Positions 22,014 to 32,393 of a stretch of DNA of 44,038 bases are shown piece after piece. Numbering within the stretch: position 1 is the stretch's first letter; every line of letters begins with the position of its first letter. Location of the stretch: contig JAUCBJ010001487.1 in assembly GCA_032718475.1 (NCBI GenBank), forward strand, positions 1 to 44,038, in the 5' to 3' direction. The position numbers and the translations under genes were made by a program. Source of the DNA: Nemertoderma westbladi. Its lineage: Eukaryota > Xenacoelomorpha > Nemertodermatida > Nemertodermatidae. The notes beneath the pieces were generated by a model. That model had not been told where the DNA came from. It made no database searches and was given only the letters and a program-made list of their open reading frames with translations.

Positions 22014-23932
22014 TAGGGTGTACCGGATATCCGATCCGACCGGATATCCGATCCGACCGGATATCCGTTCCGACCGGATATCCGATCCGACCGGATATCC
22101 GTTCCGACCGGATATCCGTTTGGGCAAATCTGCTATCCAGTAATCCGGCCGGATAGTTGAAAAATCCGGTGATACGCCGGATAATTTGCACAGTCAATGT
22201 TTTGTATAACTTTTATTATTATTACTCACTTTTTCTTTTAAAAATTTAATTTAATAAAAATACTAAAAAATAATAAATAGTAAAAATGAAATTAATTTAA
22301 TTTAATTTAATATATTTTCTGAAAGAGTCAAAAATAGAATCTGAATTATATCTTTTTTTTATATTATACTATCAAGCAGGGTTTTTTTTTCTAAATATGT
22401 TAGTGAAATTTATAAATGAAAATAGTGATTTCTAAATTTTTTATACTTGTTTAGAAATATTTCTAAAACTAAAACTTGAAAATAACAAATTTAAAAGTAT
22501 AAATTCTACTTTACAGAGACTGAAATAAAAACAACCTATAAATCATAATTTAACATTCAGACATTAGCAATAATTAATTTTTATTTGTTTGTTCATTCAA
22601 CAAAATGGAACCCTTGAATCTCTAAATCTGATTCATCTCCATCAGATCCACCTACTCCTATAATATCAAATGAACTCATTTGTGGTATTGTTTCTCAGTA
22701 GATTGACATAGACTGTATACAAATCTTTACAGTCTAGGGATGTTTCACTGACATTCCCGTAATTTAAAGTCTTATTAGGGCACTTTTCAAGGAAACATAT
22801 GAAAAACAATGGCTGAGTGTTGATTAGGTACAGTTAGCTGAGAGTGAGTCGGTCATAGTGGAAAGGGACCAAGTACGACTGGGTGGTATTCTACCGGGAA
22901 CCTTAGGCTTTCAACACGGCCTGGGTGAATGAAAATGGCTTGTATTTATAATAAAAATGCATCTACATGCGCCAAAATAATGAAGAGTTTTTTTTTCTTA
23001 TTTCGAAAGCCGTTTTAGTAGTAATTATGACTGTATGATATAATAATCTGACAACAGAATACATTTGTTACTGAAGTAGAAAAGTTAATTTAGCATCGTG
23101 ATTATAATGATCTTAAAGGAACAAGACATCTTATATAAGCATTTTGATTTAATTTCAATAACAAAAATCGTCAAAGCATTTATCTCAAATTGTATTTTTT
23201 TCGTTGTCCCTTCTTTGTACTGTGACCATCACCTATGATGTGGAGTACTCCTTCCCAACAGCAGTATTGCATTGCCTACTATTGCTATTGGGCATATTAA
23301 TTTGATTTCCTAAACAAAATTTAGATTTTCTAAATTTTTTCAAACCGTTTAGAAACTTTTCACAGTGAACATTTTGAAAAAAAAAACCTGCTATCAAGGT
23401 CAACTCAAATCAACCAACATATAATACCTCAACTCTATCAAGATATCATATCAACTCAAACTCTTTATCAATTGAAATTTATTTCAAACTTTATCAAGTT
23501 AATGTAAATAAAGAGGACCTCTTCCCTTCTCTTGGGAAGAAGACGACTCCACTTCTCATCTAGAATGTCTCCGAATTTGGAGAACATTGCCTCCGAGAAG
23601 ATAACTGAATCCTGAAGTTATGTGGTGCCAGTTAGGACGTACCACTGTACCAATCCTTTACGAAAATTTGAGAAGCAAAGCTTCGATTTATTTTCCAATG
23701 AGAATGGCAATGATTAAATCCTACAGAATTAGGGCGAAACAGATATCGCAATACAGCTATAAATCAATTAAGCGCTGGTGACAAGGCAATAAAGGCTCTA
23801 TAAATATGTCAATAAGTACAACCTGGAAAATCCGGGCGGATATCCGACCGGATGTCCGGCAAAATTCTACCAGATATCCGATTCGGACCGGATGCAAGAA
23901 GTGCTATCCGGCGCTATCCGGCCACCCTAGAC
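22014..23932 (-). mobile_element. Decayed hAT-type DNA transposon
   Basis: The ends are inverted: TAGGGTGTACCGGATATCC on the left and TATCCGGCCACCCTA on the right, with many sub-terminal TATCCG/CGGATA motifs at both ends. Inside, on the minus strand near 23500-23590, the DNA reads SEAMFSKFGDILDEKWSRLL then PKRREEVLFIYIN, matching the hAT C-terminal dimerisation region (consensus-like S-E-R-x-F-S-K-x-G-x-I-x-x-x-R-x-R-L-x-P-K-x-x-E-x-L). The rest of the transposase is eroded or deleted. No convincing 8-bp target-site duplication is visible. Confidence 0.7.
22024..22120. repeat. 17-bp sub-terminal repeat of the hAT element
   Basis: Five to six tandem copies of GGATATCCGATCCGACC or GGATATCCGTTCCGACC. 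Similar motifs sit at the other end, 23838-23925. Sub-terminal arrays of this kind are typical transposase-binding sites in hAT elements. Confidence 0.85.
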
Positions 23933-24601
23933 TACTCTTGTTACATTATGTCAACGTATCGGCGTTCTGAATGCTTTATTATTCGCTTTAATATTGGAAT
24001 GTTTAGGAATATTAATGAAATTTATATCCTTTTTATGCAAATAATTGCAGTTATACTGTAATTGGGTTGGTGCGCGAAATAATTGTTGTTAGAAACAAGT
24101 ACCAACGGAATACGGTCGAAATGGCGGGTTTAAGTAAGCGCGGGAAGCCAAATTTGAAATTCGGATGTGATTGGCTGTTTCAGATTTCACGTCACTACAA
24201 AGTGATCTGATCATTTCTTATTTCTTATATTGGTTTCTATATGGATAGAGATTTTCGATCGATTCAAATACACATTAAATCTCAATCACTTTACACATGG
24301 CTTATACAAATTGAAAGCGGAGTCTTGCGCATCCTTTTGCGCATCTTTTGACACTACAATTAATTAAATTAATGATGATGCAGATTGATAAAATGCTGTT
24401 TCTAGTAGTATTTCCAACAACAATACTGCATTCCAAGCTGTATTGAGTACGGTAAGCCTACCGGTACAGATTAGAGATTTATAATAATACCACTAAACTT
24501 ATAATACCGGTCAGTCGTTTCTATAATAATTATCGGTAGTAGGCTACTTAAATATTAATAAGTAAAGTAAAGCTGCAATACTCAGATACTGCAATAAGGT
24601 A
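23933..24601 (+). other. Intron 4, unique part
   Basis: No gene. The part near 24455-24540 has several ACCGGT sites, like the retrotransposon flank and the 2160-2545 repeat, and resumes after the MITE (25024). Confidence 0.4.
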
Positions 24602-24998
24602 AGGCCCGTGCTCCACTGGTTAGTCGTATGTCATAGGTAGAAATAAATTATGGACCATATTGGTTTCAATGGGAGCGTCTCCAGTGGTATTTCATAAGTC
24701 ATAAGTCGTTTGTTACGACTCATGAGAGTCGAAAGTGATTATGTCCCATGTTACATACATCTTTTGACATACGACTCATGAGTTATATCCGGAAAGATGC
24801 CTGTGATTGGTTACTTTGGGTAGCAGCAAGCCCGAAAATATTGTACAGAGAAAAAATGTGAGACGCATCTTATATTTTTTTTTAAGAATATGACTTACCA
24901 GTGGAGCACGGGAGCTATACTATGACTTCGGACTCAAACAAAATCTGAAAACGACTTTTGACATACGACTCATGAGTTAGCAGTGGAGCATGGGCGTT
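24602..24998. mobile_element. MITE with GGCCCGTGCTCCACTGG inverted termini
   Basis: Left end GGCCCGTGCTCCACTGGTTA continues into GTCGTATGTCATA. The right end reads TGACATACGACTCATGAGTT then AGCAGTGGAGCATGGGC. A second inverted copy of the end (CCAGTGGAGCACGGGAG) lies at 24898-24915, so two elements may be nested or the right end may be duplicated. It has no coding capacity. Confidence 0.75.
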
Positions 24999-25330
24999 AT
25001 ATGACTGAGTACTAGACTAGCATACCGGTCAGGCATTCTGCCGAGTTTACAATTGTGAACAGCATTTTTTCAATGTTCATCATCATTTCGTTAAATAATA
25101 ATAGTGAATATATGTTCTAGGAATTAAAATTTGATAATTTTGATTGATAATAAATTTGACAATTATCTAGCATTATCATTTATGGTTTTTGTTAAAATAA
25201 AATTCTACAATAAAAAATATTGCAACATCTTTAATAACATATGAATAACTATTTAGTTTGAAAAGAGTGCCAAATTACTATGAAACGCAATTACACCATG
25301 ACGCGTAATACAGTGTCATGATGACACAGA

Positions 25331-25359
25331 CCCCCCACCCCCCCCCCCCCCCCCCCACC
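25331..25359. repeat. C homopolymer run
   Basis: A run of C broken only near its left end, at the outer edge of the inverted repeat 25358-25697. Confidence 0.9.
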
Positions 25360-25697
25360 AAATTTCTATACAAATCTTTATCATATTGCTTGCAATTTCA
25401 AAACATAGTTGCGAAACAGCTGAGATATAGGCGTTCTATAAAGATTGCAAAAGTCTTCGTTCGCTGGAGGCCATTTATTAAATACACACAACGTTATCTG
25501 GTAGGACACTTTGTTTATGTATGAATAGCTACGCACCAGTGGCCTCCAGCGAACGGCAATCTTTCAACGCCTATATTACAGCTGTTCTTACAAAATTAAG
25601 ACATTGTAACATATTAGGAATATAAATAAATCGATTATTGATATTGGAAAGAAATTTCAAGCAATATGATAAAGATTAGTAGTAAAATTTGGAGACA
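25358..25697. mobile_element. Fold-back element with C-run and G-run ends
   Basis: The left arm (CAAATCTTTATCATATTGCT ... AACAGCTGAGATATAGGCGT ... CGTTCGCTGGAGGCC) is repeated inverted on the right (GGCCTCCAGCGAACG ... AACGCCTATATTACAGCTGTT ... AAGCAATATGATAAAGATTAG). Arms are about 120-160 bp around a ~60-bp centre near 25500. The ends pass into C and G runs respectively. Confidence 0.75.
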
Positions 25698-26248
25698 GGG
25701 GGGTGGGGGGGGGGGGGGGGGGGGAACTGGACGCAAAACCCGCCTTGGCGAATTAATATCCCGCCTCAATGTTAAATTCTCAATTAAGGGAAAGAAGCAG
25801 GTTACATTGGCACGTTATTTGGCCCATGTGAAGAATACCAGACTTTCTGACGTTATATTTCACTTTGCAGTTACCCCCATGTCAAGAATACCAGGTTTTC
25901 ACCAAAGCCACAGGTTACAGAAGGGCTGAATCTAACCAAAACAATAAACGAATTAGTATATGTACAGGTTATAAGACAGAAATAAGCGCTATAAAACACT
26001 TAATAAAGATAAATTTAAAAAAAATAAAAATTCTTCATATATAAAATTCCAATAAAAAGTCGATCGAAACGTGAAATCCTGGTATTCTTCACATGGGCGC
26101 GTTATTTTAACCAAAACAATCAACTAAACACAATAGAACAGGTTACAGTTTTATTTTTGAGAGTAATCATCTGTTATTTGCGTCCAATTTCCCCTGGAGA
26201 GGGATGCATTTTTATTGCGTCCACCCCCCCCCCCCCCCCCCCCCCCCA
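25698..26248 (+). mobile_element. Second copy of the GAACTGGACGCAA MITE, carrying a nested MITE
   Basis: Begins with a G run, then GAACTGGACGCAAAAC and CGCCTTGGCGAATTAATATC. It ends TTGCGTCCAATTTCCCCTGG, GATGCATTTTTATTGCGTCC and a C run. It is homologous to 15286-15530 in reverse orientation, including GAGAGTAATCATCTGTTATT and ACACAATAGAACAGGTTACA. It is interrupted by the nested element at 25821-26099. Confidence 0.8.
25821..26099. mobile_element. Nested hAT-like MITE, 279 bp, with 8-bp target-site duplication
   Basis: Termini GGCCCATGTGAAGAATACCA (+G) and CTGGTATTCTTCACATGGGC (+G) are inverted repeats matching at 20 of 21 positions. It is flanked by CGTTATTT at 25813-25820 and again at 26100-26107. 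The homologous MITE at 15286-15530 shows a single uninterrupted site here. An 8-bp duplication fits the hAT superfamily. Confidence 0.88.
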
Positions 26249-26664
26249 TCTGAAAATTTGGGGTGGAGGGATTCCTTGTCATTCGAAAAATGGCACAATT
26301 ACGGGACTATATGGTGTATGTCAGTGGGGAATACACAATTAAGTGATATTTAAATAAAAAATAATAATTAAAACAATGCTTACAATAATATCGAATTTTT
26401 GAATATTATTATTATTAATATCAGCATAATATATTTTTATAGACTTTTTGTGAGGATTTTGTGATATTGACATGATAATGTATAATAAAAAAAAATATGG
26501 TTCGAATGACTTCCTAATCTATTTTGGGTTACCCCATGACCTACTAGTTCTGCAGTTTTCGGGGTGTTATAGTAGGTCATGGTTCCCCCCTATTGTTCTC
26601 TATATTATTATCGTAGATTAGAGTGCTCTATGTCTCTATGGTGTATTTTAAATTTTATTTTTAG
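26249..26664 (+). other. End of intron 4
   Basis: AT-rich. Contains one perfect 13-bp hairpin (CCATGACCTACTA at 26534, TAGTAGGTCATGG at 26570) and the acceptor ATTTTTAG. Confidence 0.5.
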
Positions 26665-26881
26665 ACAACTAACAATTTTCTATTGTTGAAAATGGCCCGT
26701 CTTCTGCGATTGGCTAGATTAATGCAGAAACTCGATCGGTACAGCCAATACAGCGCCATCATTTTGACATTATTGATGTTCATGTACTTCTTACTCGCCC
26801 ATTGGTTGGCTTGTATTTGGTATTATTTGGGAACGACTGAACGTGGGGCTCACCTTGAATCATCAGCTCAATGGGATTATG
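26665..26881 (+). CDS. Elk: ELK K+ channel exon 5: S4 voltage sensor and S5
   Basis: Reads [20 protein letters not shown], the S4 segment with basic residues at every third position (K, R, R, R, then K and R). [20 protein letters not shown] and [12 protein letters not shown] follow as S4-S5 linker and S5. It ends phase 1 at GTAAGT. Directly continuous with exon 4 in phase 0. Confidence 0.97.
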
Positions 26882-27301
26882 GTAAGTTACATAATAATGA
26901 TAATAAGCAAAAGGCATTCAACCTGAATCATAATAGTATAGAAGCGTATTAAATATCGCTACCAGAAAACAAAAACAGCACACTAATACACACACCTAAA
27001 AGATATCAATTGGAGAAAAATACTAGATTCGTTTTGCGTTTTAACTAAATGGAATTAAAATACACGCATTCAGAATATCATGTTCATGACATGGCCTTGT
27101 TCTATCTTTGGCAGGCTGTTGGCGAGAAGATACGTGTTGGCCAGCAATGGACATTCCCGAGAAAGGACTTACTGTACACGGCTCATCGGGAACTGCGGCC
27201 GTGTTATGTTGCAGAAGCACTCGAAGTAATGCACCCTAGTATGGTAGGGACCGATATACTACTTGAGTATTTAATTGTACGGCTAAAATTTCCTATTTTA
27301 G
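26882..27301 (+). other. Intron 5
   Basis: 420 bp. An open reading from 27049 runs in frame into exon 6, but 26882-27048 has stops in that frame and no family match was seen, so the normal GTAAGT/TTTTAG intron is preferred. Confidence 0.6.
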
Positions 27302-27541
27302 GTTGGCTTTATACTTTGAGTACGAACGTGGATGAACCAATGTATTCGAATAATGAAACGTGTGGCACTGTTGTGGGGAATAACACCGAACTGCAGACAA
27401 CCAACTCACCCAGTCTAAACACCGCATACATAACCTCCCTCTACTTCACTCTAACTAGTTTAACTAGTGTGGGTTTTGGGAATGTATCGGCTAATACCAA
27501 TACGGAAAAGGTATTCACCATTCTAATGCTACTTATCGGAG
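27302..27541 (+). CDS. Elk: ELK K+ channel exon 6: turret, pore helix, selectivity filter, start of S6
   Basis: Begins by completing Gly (G|GT), WLYTLSTNVDEP, a turret with two N-glycosylation sequons (NET and NTE), then SLYFTLTSLTSVGFGNVSAN and the start of S6 (KVFTILMLLIGG). SVGFG is the K+ selectivity filter typical of KCNH channels. The turret is about ten residues longer than I expect for vertebrate Kv12. Phase 1 in and out; donor GTAAGC. Confidence 0.97.
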
Positions 27542-27781
27542 GTAAGCATGGCTTTATACACTCATTGAATGTTTGTGTCACAATTTGAGTCGCGTACCAT
27601 GCCATATCTTATATAAGTTACTTATTATCATAGGCATAACTAAAACCATGGTTATTACTTGTTTGATAAATATACTTTGCAAAAATATCTTATTAGTGCT
27701 TTTACATTATCCTCACATAAATATTTTTTCCACCCACCAGAGTCAGATCAGAGAATAACACAAGCAGTATCAACCATACTT

Positions 27782-27790
27782 GTTAAATTG
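27782..27790 (+). repeat. 9-bp target-site duplication, left
   Basis: GTTAAATTG immediately left of the Foldback-like element; the same nine bases follow its right end. Confidence 0.88.
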
Positions 27791-27899
27791 GGGTCAGAGT
27801 AAAACGCGGATCCGGATCAGGATCCGGATTCTATCATTTAACATTGTCCCTATGGAAGTCGACTGAATTTACATTTTTAGGGTGTAATCTGCGGATCCG

Positions 27900-29635
27900 C
27901 GCACTGCTAAATTTACCGAATCCGTAACCGAGTGTAAAATGCGGATTGGCCTTTTTTTCAGATCCGGAACGGAGTGTAAAGCGCGGATTCATGTTTTAGG
28001 CTAAATCCTGAACGGAGTGTAAAACGCGGATTCATTTTTCTACTGAATCCGGGATTGGGTGTAAAATACGGATTCAGGTTTATTACAAAGTTTTATTAAA
28101 TCCGGGAAGGGGTGTAAAACGCGGATTCAAGTTAATTACCATGTTTTATTGGATCCGGGAAGGGGTGTAAAACGCGGATTCTAGTTAATTACCAAGTTTT
28201 ATTGGATCCGGGAAGGGGTGTAAAACGCGGATTTACGTTAATTACTAAGTTTTATTGGATCCGGAATGGAGTGTAAAACACGGATTTACGTTAATTATCA
28301 AGTTTTATTGGATCCGGAATGGAGTGTAAAACACGGATTTACGTTAATTACAAGTTTTATTGGATCCGGAATGGAGTGTAAAACACGGATTTACGTTAAT
28401 TACCAAGTTTTATTGGATCCGGAATGGAGTGTAAAACACGGATTTACGTTAATTACCAAGTTTTATTGGATCCGGAATGGAGTGTAAAACACGGATTTAC
28501 GTTAATTACTCAAGTTTTATTGGATCCGGAATGGAGTGTAAAACACGGATTTACGTTAATTACAAGTTTTATTGGATCCGGAATGGAGTGTAAAACACGG
28601 ATTTACGTTAATTACCAAGTTTTATTGGATCCGGAATGGAGTGTAAAACACGGATTCGTTAATTACCAAGTTTTATTGGATCCGGGAATGGAGTGTAAAA
28701 CACGGATTCTACGTTAATTACCAAGTTTTATTGGATCCGGAATGGAGTGTAAAACACGGATTTACGTTAATTACCAAGTTTTATTGGATCCGGAATGGAG
28801 TGTAAAACACGGATTTACGTTAATTACCAAGTTTTATTGGATCCGGAATGGAGTGTAAAACACGGATTTACGTTAATTACCAAGTTTTATTGGATCCGGA
28901 ATGGAGTGTAAAACGCGGATTTACGTTAATTACCAAGTTTTATTGGATCCGGGAAGGGGTGTAAAACGCGGATTCTAGTTAATTACCAAGTTTTATTGGA
29001 TCCGGGAAGGGGTGTAAAACGCGGATTTACGTTAATTACTAAGTTTTATTGGATCCGGAATGGAGTGTAAAACACGGATTTACGTTAATTATCAAGTTTT
29101 ATTGGATCCGGAATGGAGTGTAAAACGCGGATTCAAGTTAATTACCATGTTTTATTGGATCCGGGAAGGGGTGTAAAACGCGGATTCTAGTTAATTACCA
29201 AGTTTTATTGGATCCGGGAAGGGGTGTAAAACGCGGATTTACGTTAATTACTAAGTTTTATTGGATCCGGAATGGAGTGTAAAACACGGATTTACGTTAA
29301 TTATCAAGTTTTATTGGATCCGGAATGGAGTGTAAAACACGGATTTACGTTAATTACCAAGTTTTATTGGATCCGGAATGGAGTGTAAAATACGGATTTA
29401 CGTTAATTACCAAGTTTTATTGGATCCGGAATGGAGTGTAAAACACGGATTTACGTTAATTACCAAGTTTTATTGGATCCGGAATGGAGTGTAAAACACG
29501 GATTTACGTTAATTACCAAGTTTTATTGGATCCGGAACGGAGTGTAAAACACGGATTTATGTTAATTACCAAGTTTTATTGGATCCGGGAAGGGGTGTAA
29601 AACGCGGATTCAAGTTAATTAGTAAGTTTTAATGA
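27900..29635 (+). repeat. 53-bp tandem array, left arm
   Basis: About 33 units. Outer units are diverged and variable in length, inner ones nearly identical. Sub-variants differ at GGAATGGAG against GGAAGGGG and AACACGG against AACGCGG and are arranged in blocks, showing local re-duplication. Each unit contains GGATCC. Short open readings across the array are not genes. Confidence 0.97.
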
Positions 29636-29707
29636 ACAATTTATAAAACGCATATGCAATAAAGACCCAGACCCTCATCTAGTTACAATTATTAATTAGT
29701 GCAATGT

Positions 29708-29890
29708 TTATTGTTCTTTAGTAACTTTTCTTGGCTTGCTGACTTTCCTGGTTTTTTTCTTCTCCGGACTCGGGGTGCACGATGTTTGGGTAGTGAGTTC
29801 AAGCGGCTCAACAATGGCTGTATCATTGGTTGGACTCGGAATAACGAATCCCGTAAATGGAACCTTTACAAAGTCATCACTGTCATCCAT
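29708..29890 (-). CDS. Small ORF in the centre of the Foldback-like element
   Basis: A 60-residue ORF starting MDDSDDFVKVPFTGFV and ending in a basic Lys/Arg tail (KKKTRKVSKPRKVTKEQ) before TAA. The ATG has good context (AAACATGG). About 80 bp upstream on the same strand is CTATTTAAGG, a possible TATA box, and farther upstream a CCAAT-type ATTGG. It may be the first exon or N-terminus of a transposase whose remainder was lost. No family is recognised. Confidence 0.4.
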   Translation of the reverse strand: MDDSDDFVKVPFTGFVIPSPTNDTAIVEPLELTTQTSCTPSPEKKKTRKVSKPRKVTKEQ

Positions 29891-30229
29891 GTTTAATAAG
29901 AAATTAAATAAGAAATTATACTGAACAGTTCAGCCTCCATAAATTAGGAAGGCAGCACGCTTGCAAGGCCTTAAATAGAGTACGCTATGATGCAGTACAA
30001 ACTACCGCCAGCTAGGCAGAACAGTGATTCTTGTTTGTAAGGGAGGTTGGGATGGATAAGCCAATCAGGGAACAGGACAGTAATCCTACCATACAATTGT
30101 CTACAGAGCCGCTCTACCAGAGAGGTCACGTTCCCACGGTAGTAGTTTTTCAGCTAATCAATATCTAATAATGTCTGACGGCCAAGCATCACCATCGCCC
30201 TTATTAATAATTCATTGGGAAGCATTGAC

Positions 30230-30390
30230 CCCTATTAAGGTGTCCCCCAGAGCCGGATTAAGCTTATGTGTGGCCCCTAGACATAGACAAATTATTAAGG
30301 TGTCTATTAACTATTAAGGTGTCCCCCATTAATGTTTGTGTCCCTCATTAATGTGTGTCCCTCATTAATAGTTGTGTCCCTCATTAACAA
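30230..30390 (+). repeat. Short GTGTCCCTCATTAAT repeats with a hAT-like end fragment
   Basis: Degenerate copies of AAGGTGTCCCCCATTAATG and GTGTCCCTCATTAAT. One copy contains CAGAGCCGGATTAAGC, which recalls the terminal inverted repeat of hAT elements. Probably a small insertion or local duplication within the element centre. Confidence 0.45.
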
Positions 30391-31420
30391 ACTCAGTAAT
30401 TAACGTAAATCCGCATTTTACACCCCTTCCCGGATCCAGTAACACTTTGTAATTAACCTGAATCAATCCGCGTTTTACACCCCTTCCCGGATCTAGTAAC
30501 ACTTGGTAAATAAATTGAATCCGCGTTTTACACCCCTTTCCGGATCCATTAAAACTTGGTAATTAACGTAAATCCGTGTTTTACACTCCATTCCGGATCC
30601 AACAAAACTTGGTAATTAACGAAAATCCGTGTTTTACACTCCATTCCGGATCCAACAAAACTTGGTAATTAACGAAAATCCGTGTTTTACACTCCATTCC
30701 GGATCCAATAAAACTTGGTAATTAACGTAAATCCGTATTTTACACTCCATTCCGGATCCAACAAAACTTGGTAATTAATGAAATCCGTGTTTTACACTCC
30801 ATTCCGGATCCAACAAAACTTGGTAATTAACGAAAATCCGTGTTTTACACTCCATTCCGGATCCAACAAAACTTGGTAATTAACGAAAATCCGTGTTTTA
30901 CACTCCATTCCGGATCCAACAAAACTTGGTAATTAACGAAAATCCGTGTTTTACACTCCATTCCGGATCCAACAAAACTTGGTAATTAACGAAAATCCGT
31001 GTTTTACACTCCATTCCGGATCCAACAAAACTTGGTAATTAACGAAAATCCGTGTTTTACACTCCATTCCGGATCCAACAAAACTTGGTAATTAACGAAA
31101 ATCCGTGTTTTACACTCCATTCCGGATCCAACAAAACTTGGTAATTAACGAAAATCCGTGTTTTACACTCCATTCCGGATCCAATAAAACTTGGTAATTA
31201 ACGTAAATCCGTGTTTTACACTCCATTCCGGATCCAACAAAACTTGGTAATTAACGAAAATCCGTGTTTTACACTCCATTCCGGATCCAACAAAACTTGG
31301 TAATTAACGTAAATCCGTGTTTTACACTCCATTCCGGATTCACAAAATATATGAATCCGCGTTTTACACTGCAATACGGATTGCGTATTTCAGAATCCGC
31401 ATATTACACTCAGTTACGGA
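30391..31420 (-). repeat. 53-bp tandem array, right arm
   Basis: About 18-19 units of the same 53-bp repeat in inverted orientation relative to the left arm. Most read AATCCGTGTTTTACACTCCA then TTCCGGATCCAACAAAACTT then GGTAATTAACGAA. The arm is more homogeneous and shorter than the left arm, and carries private variants (CCAACAAAAC, AACGAAAATCC) largely absent from it. Confidence 0.96.
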
Positions 31421-31521
31421 TTGTATGTAAATCCGGATCCGCCTTTTACACTCGCAAATCCGGGTCCTGATCCGTATCCGGATCCTGAATCCGGATCCGG
31501 ATCCGCGTTTTACACCTACCC

Positions 31522-31530
31522 GTTAAATTG
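31522..31530 (+). repeat. 9-bp target-site duplication, right
   Basis: GTTAAATTG directly after the right end, identical to 27782-27790. Confidence 0.88.
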
Positions 31531-31576
31531 CGGCTCTACAAAAACACAATTATAATTCTACATGAATGTTTGGTGC

Positions 31577-31983
31577 CAGGGGCGTAGCCAGGATTTTTCT
31601 TGAGGATGGGCAAACTTTTGGAATTTCAAACAACGTGCCTTATTATTATATATATTATTTTATATATTATTAATATTAGGTAAACCTACTGTAGTGTCAT
31701 AATTCAGTGCCGACTCCCCTCCAAATTTTTGTCGGCGTGTACCTAAGTTACAACACTACTGTACAATTCTGGGATATGGTGTACAATGTATGGTACAAAA
31801 TTGGTACAAAATTGGAAACTACTGTAAGCTCAGGGAAATTGAAAGGTCTCATACACCAACTATACACAAATCTAGCTGCATCAGCACATCATAAGGAGGT
31901 GTTTGCCCCACTTTGGATGAGGGGGGAGGGGAGGGGCACTTGCCCCCTTTGCCCCCCCCCCCCCCATCTAGATACGCCCTTGG
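31577..31983. mobile_element. MITE with AGGGGCGTAGCCAGGAT end and C run
   Basis: Left end CAGGGGCGTAGCCAGGATTT. The right end, read on the minus strand, is CCAAGGGCGTATCTAGATGG followed by a G run, an imperfect inverted match. Sequences with this GGGGCGTAGCCAGG end are widespread short transposons in animal genomes. No clear target-site duplication. Confidence 0.65.
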
Positions 31984-32041
31984 TTCTGTCCAATCTATAA
32001 TAACTATAGTCACGTCAAATTAACACCTGTTATATTTGTAG

Positions 32042-32364
32042 CCTTAATGCACGCTGCGGTATTTGGTAACGTGACTGCGATCATCCAGCGAATCTATGCT
32101 CGCCGAAACCTATACCACGCTAAAACAAAAGACCTAAAGGAATTCATTCGAGCCCATAACATCCCCAAGCCCCTGAAGCAACGAATGCAGGAATATTTCC
32201 AGATGAGTTGGAGTGTGAACAGCGGGATAGATCCAGACGAGATGCTCAAAGAGTTTCCTGAGGAACTTCGTGCTGATATCGCTATGCATCTACACGGAGA
32301 GGTGCTTCAGTTGCCGTTATTCCAAGAGGAGAGTCAGGGTTGTCTGAGGATGCTGAGTCTGCAG
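32042..32364 (+). CDS. Elk: ELK K+ channel exon 7: end of S6, C-linker
   Basis: Completes Ala (G|CC), [20 protein letters not shown] (end of S6), then the C-linker with [40 protein letters not shown] and [20 protein letters not shown]. It ends phase 0 at GCAG|GTAAGT. The C-linker couples the CNBHD to the gate. A near copy of the exon end, GAGTCTACAG|GTCGGT, occurs 27 bp downstream of the donor. Confidence 0.97.
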
Positions 32365-32393
32365 GTAAGTAGGTAGTACTGAGTCTACAGGTC

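Larger units (their letters stand above)
27791..31521. mobile_element. Foldback-like transposon, long inverted ends made of 53-bp tandem repeats
   Basis: A 3731-bp unit. The outermost ends are inverted: GGGTCAGAGTAAAACGCGGA on the left and, read on the minus strand, GGGTAGGTGTAAAACGCGGA on the right, both followed by TCCGGATC. Inside these, about 33 units on the left and 18-19 on the right of a 53-bp repeat (GGATCCGGAATGGAGTGTAA / AACACGGATTTACGTTAATT / ACCAAGTTTTATT) face each other in opposite orientation. The ~760-bp centre (29636-30390) is unique. It is flanked by a perfect 9-bp duplication. Long inverted ends built of sub-repeats with 9-bp duplications are the hallmark of Drosophila FB elements and some Mutator-like elements. 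No transposase core is present, so the copy is non-autonomous. It lies in intron 6 of the channel. Confidence 0.88.

Noticed and set aside
28266-28717. ORFs reading MECKTRIYVNYQVLLDPEWSV repeatedly
   Set aside because: By-product of the 53-bp array of the Foldback-like element.
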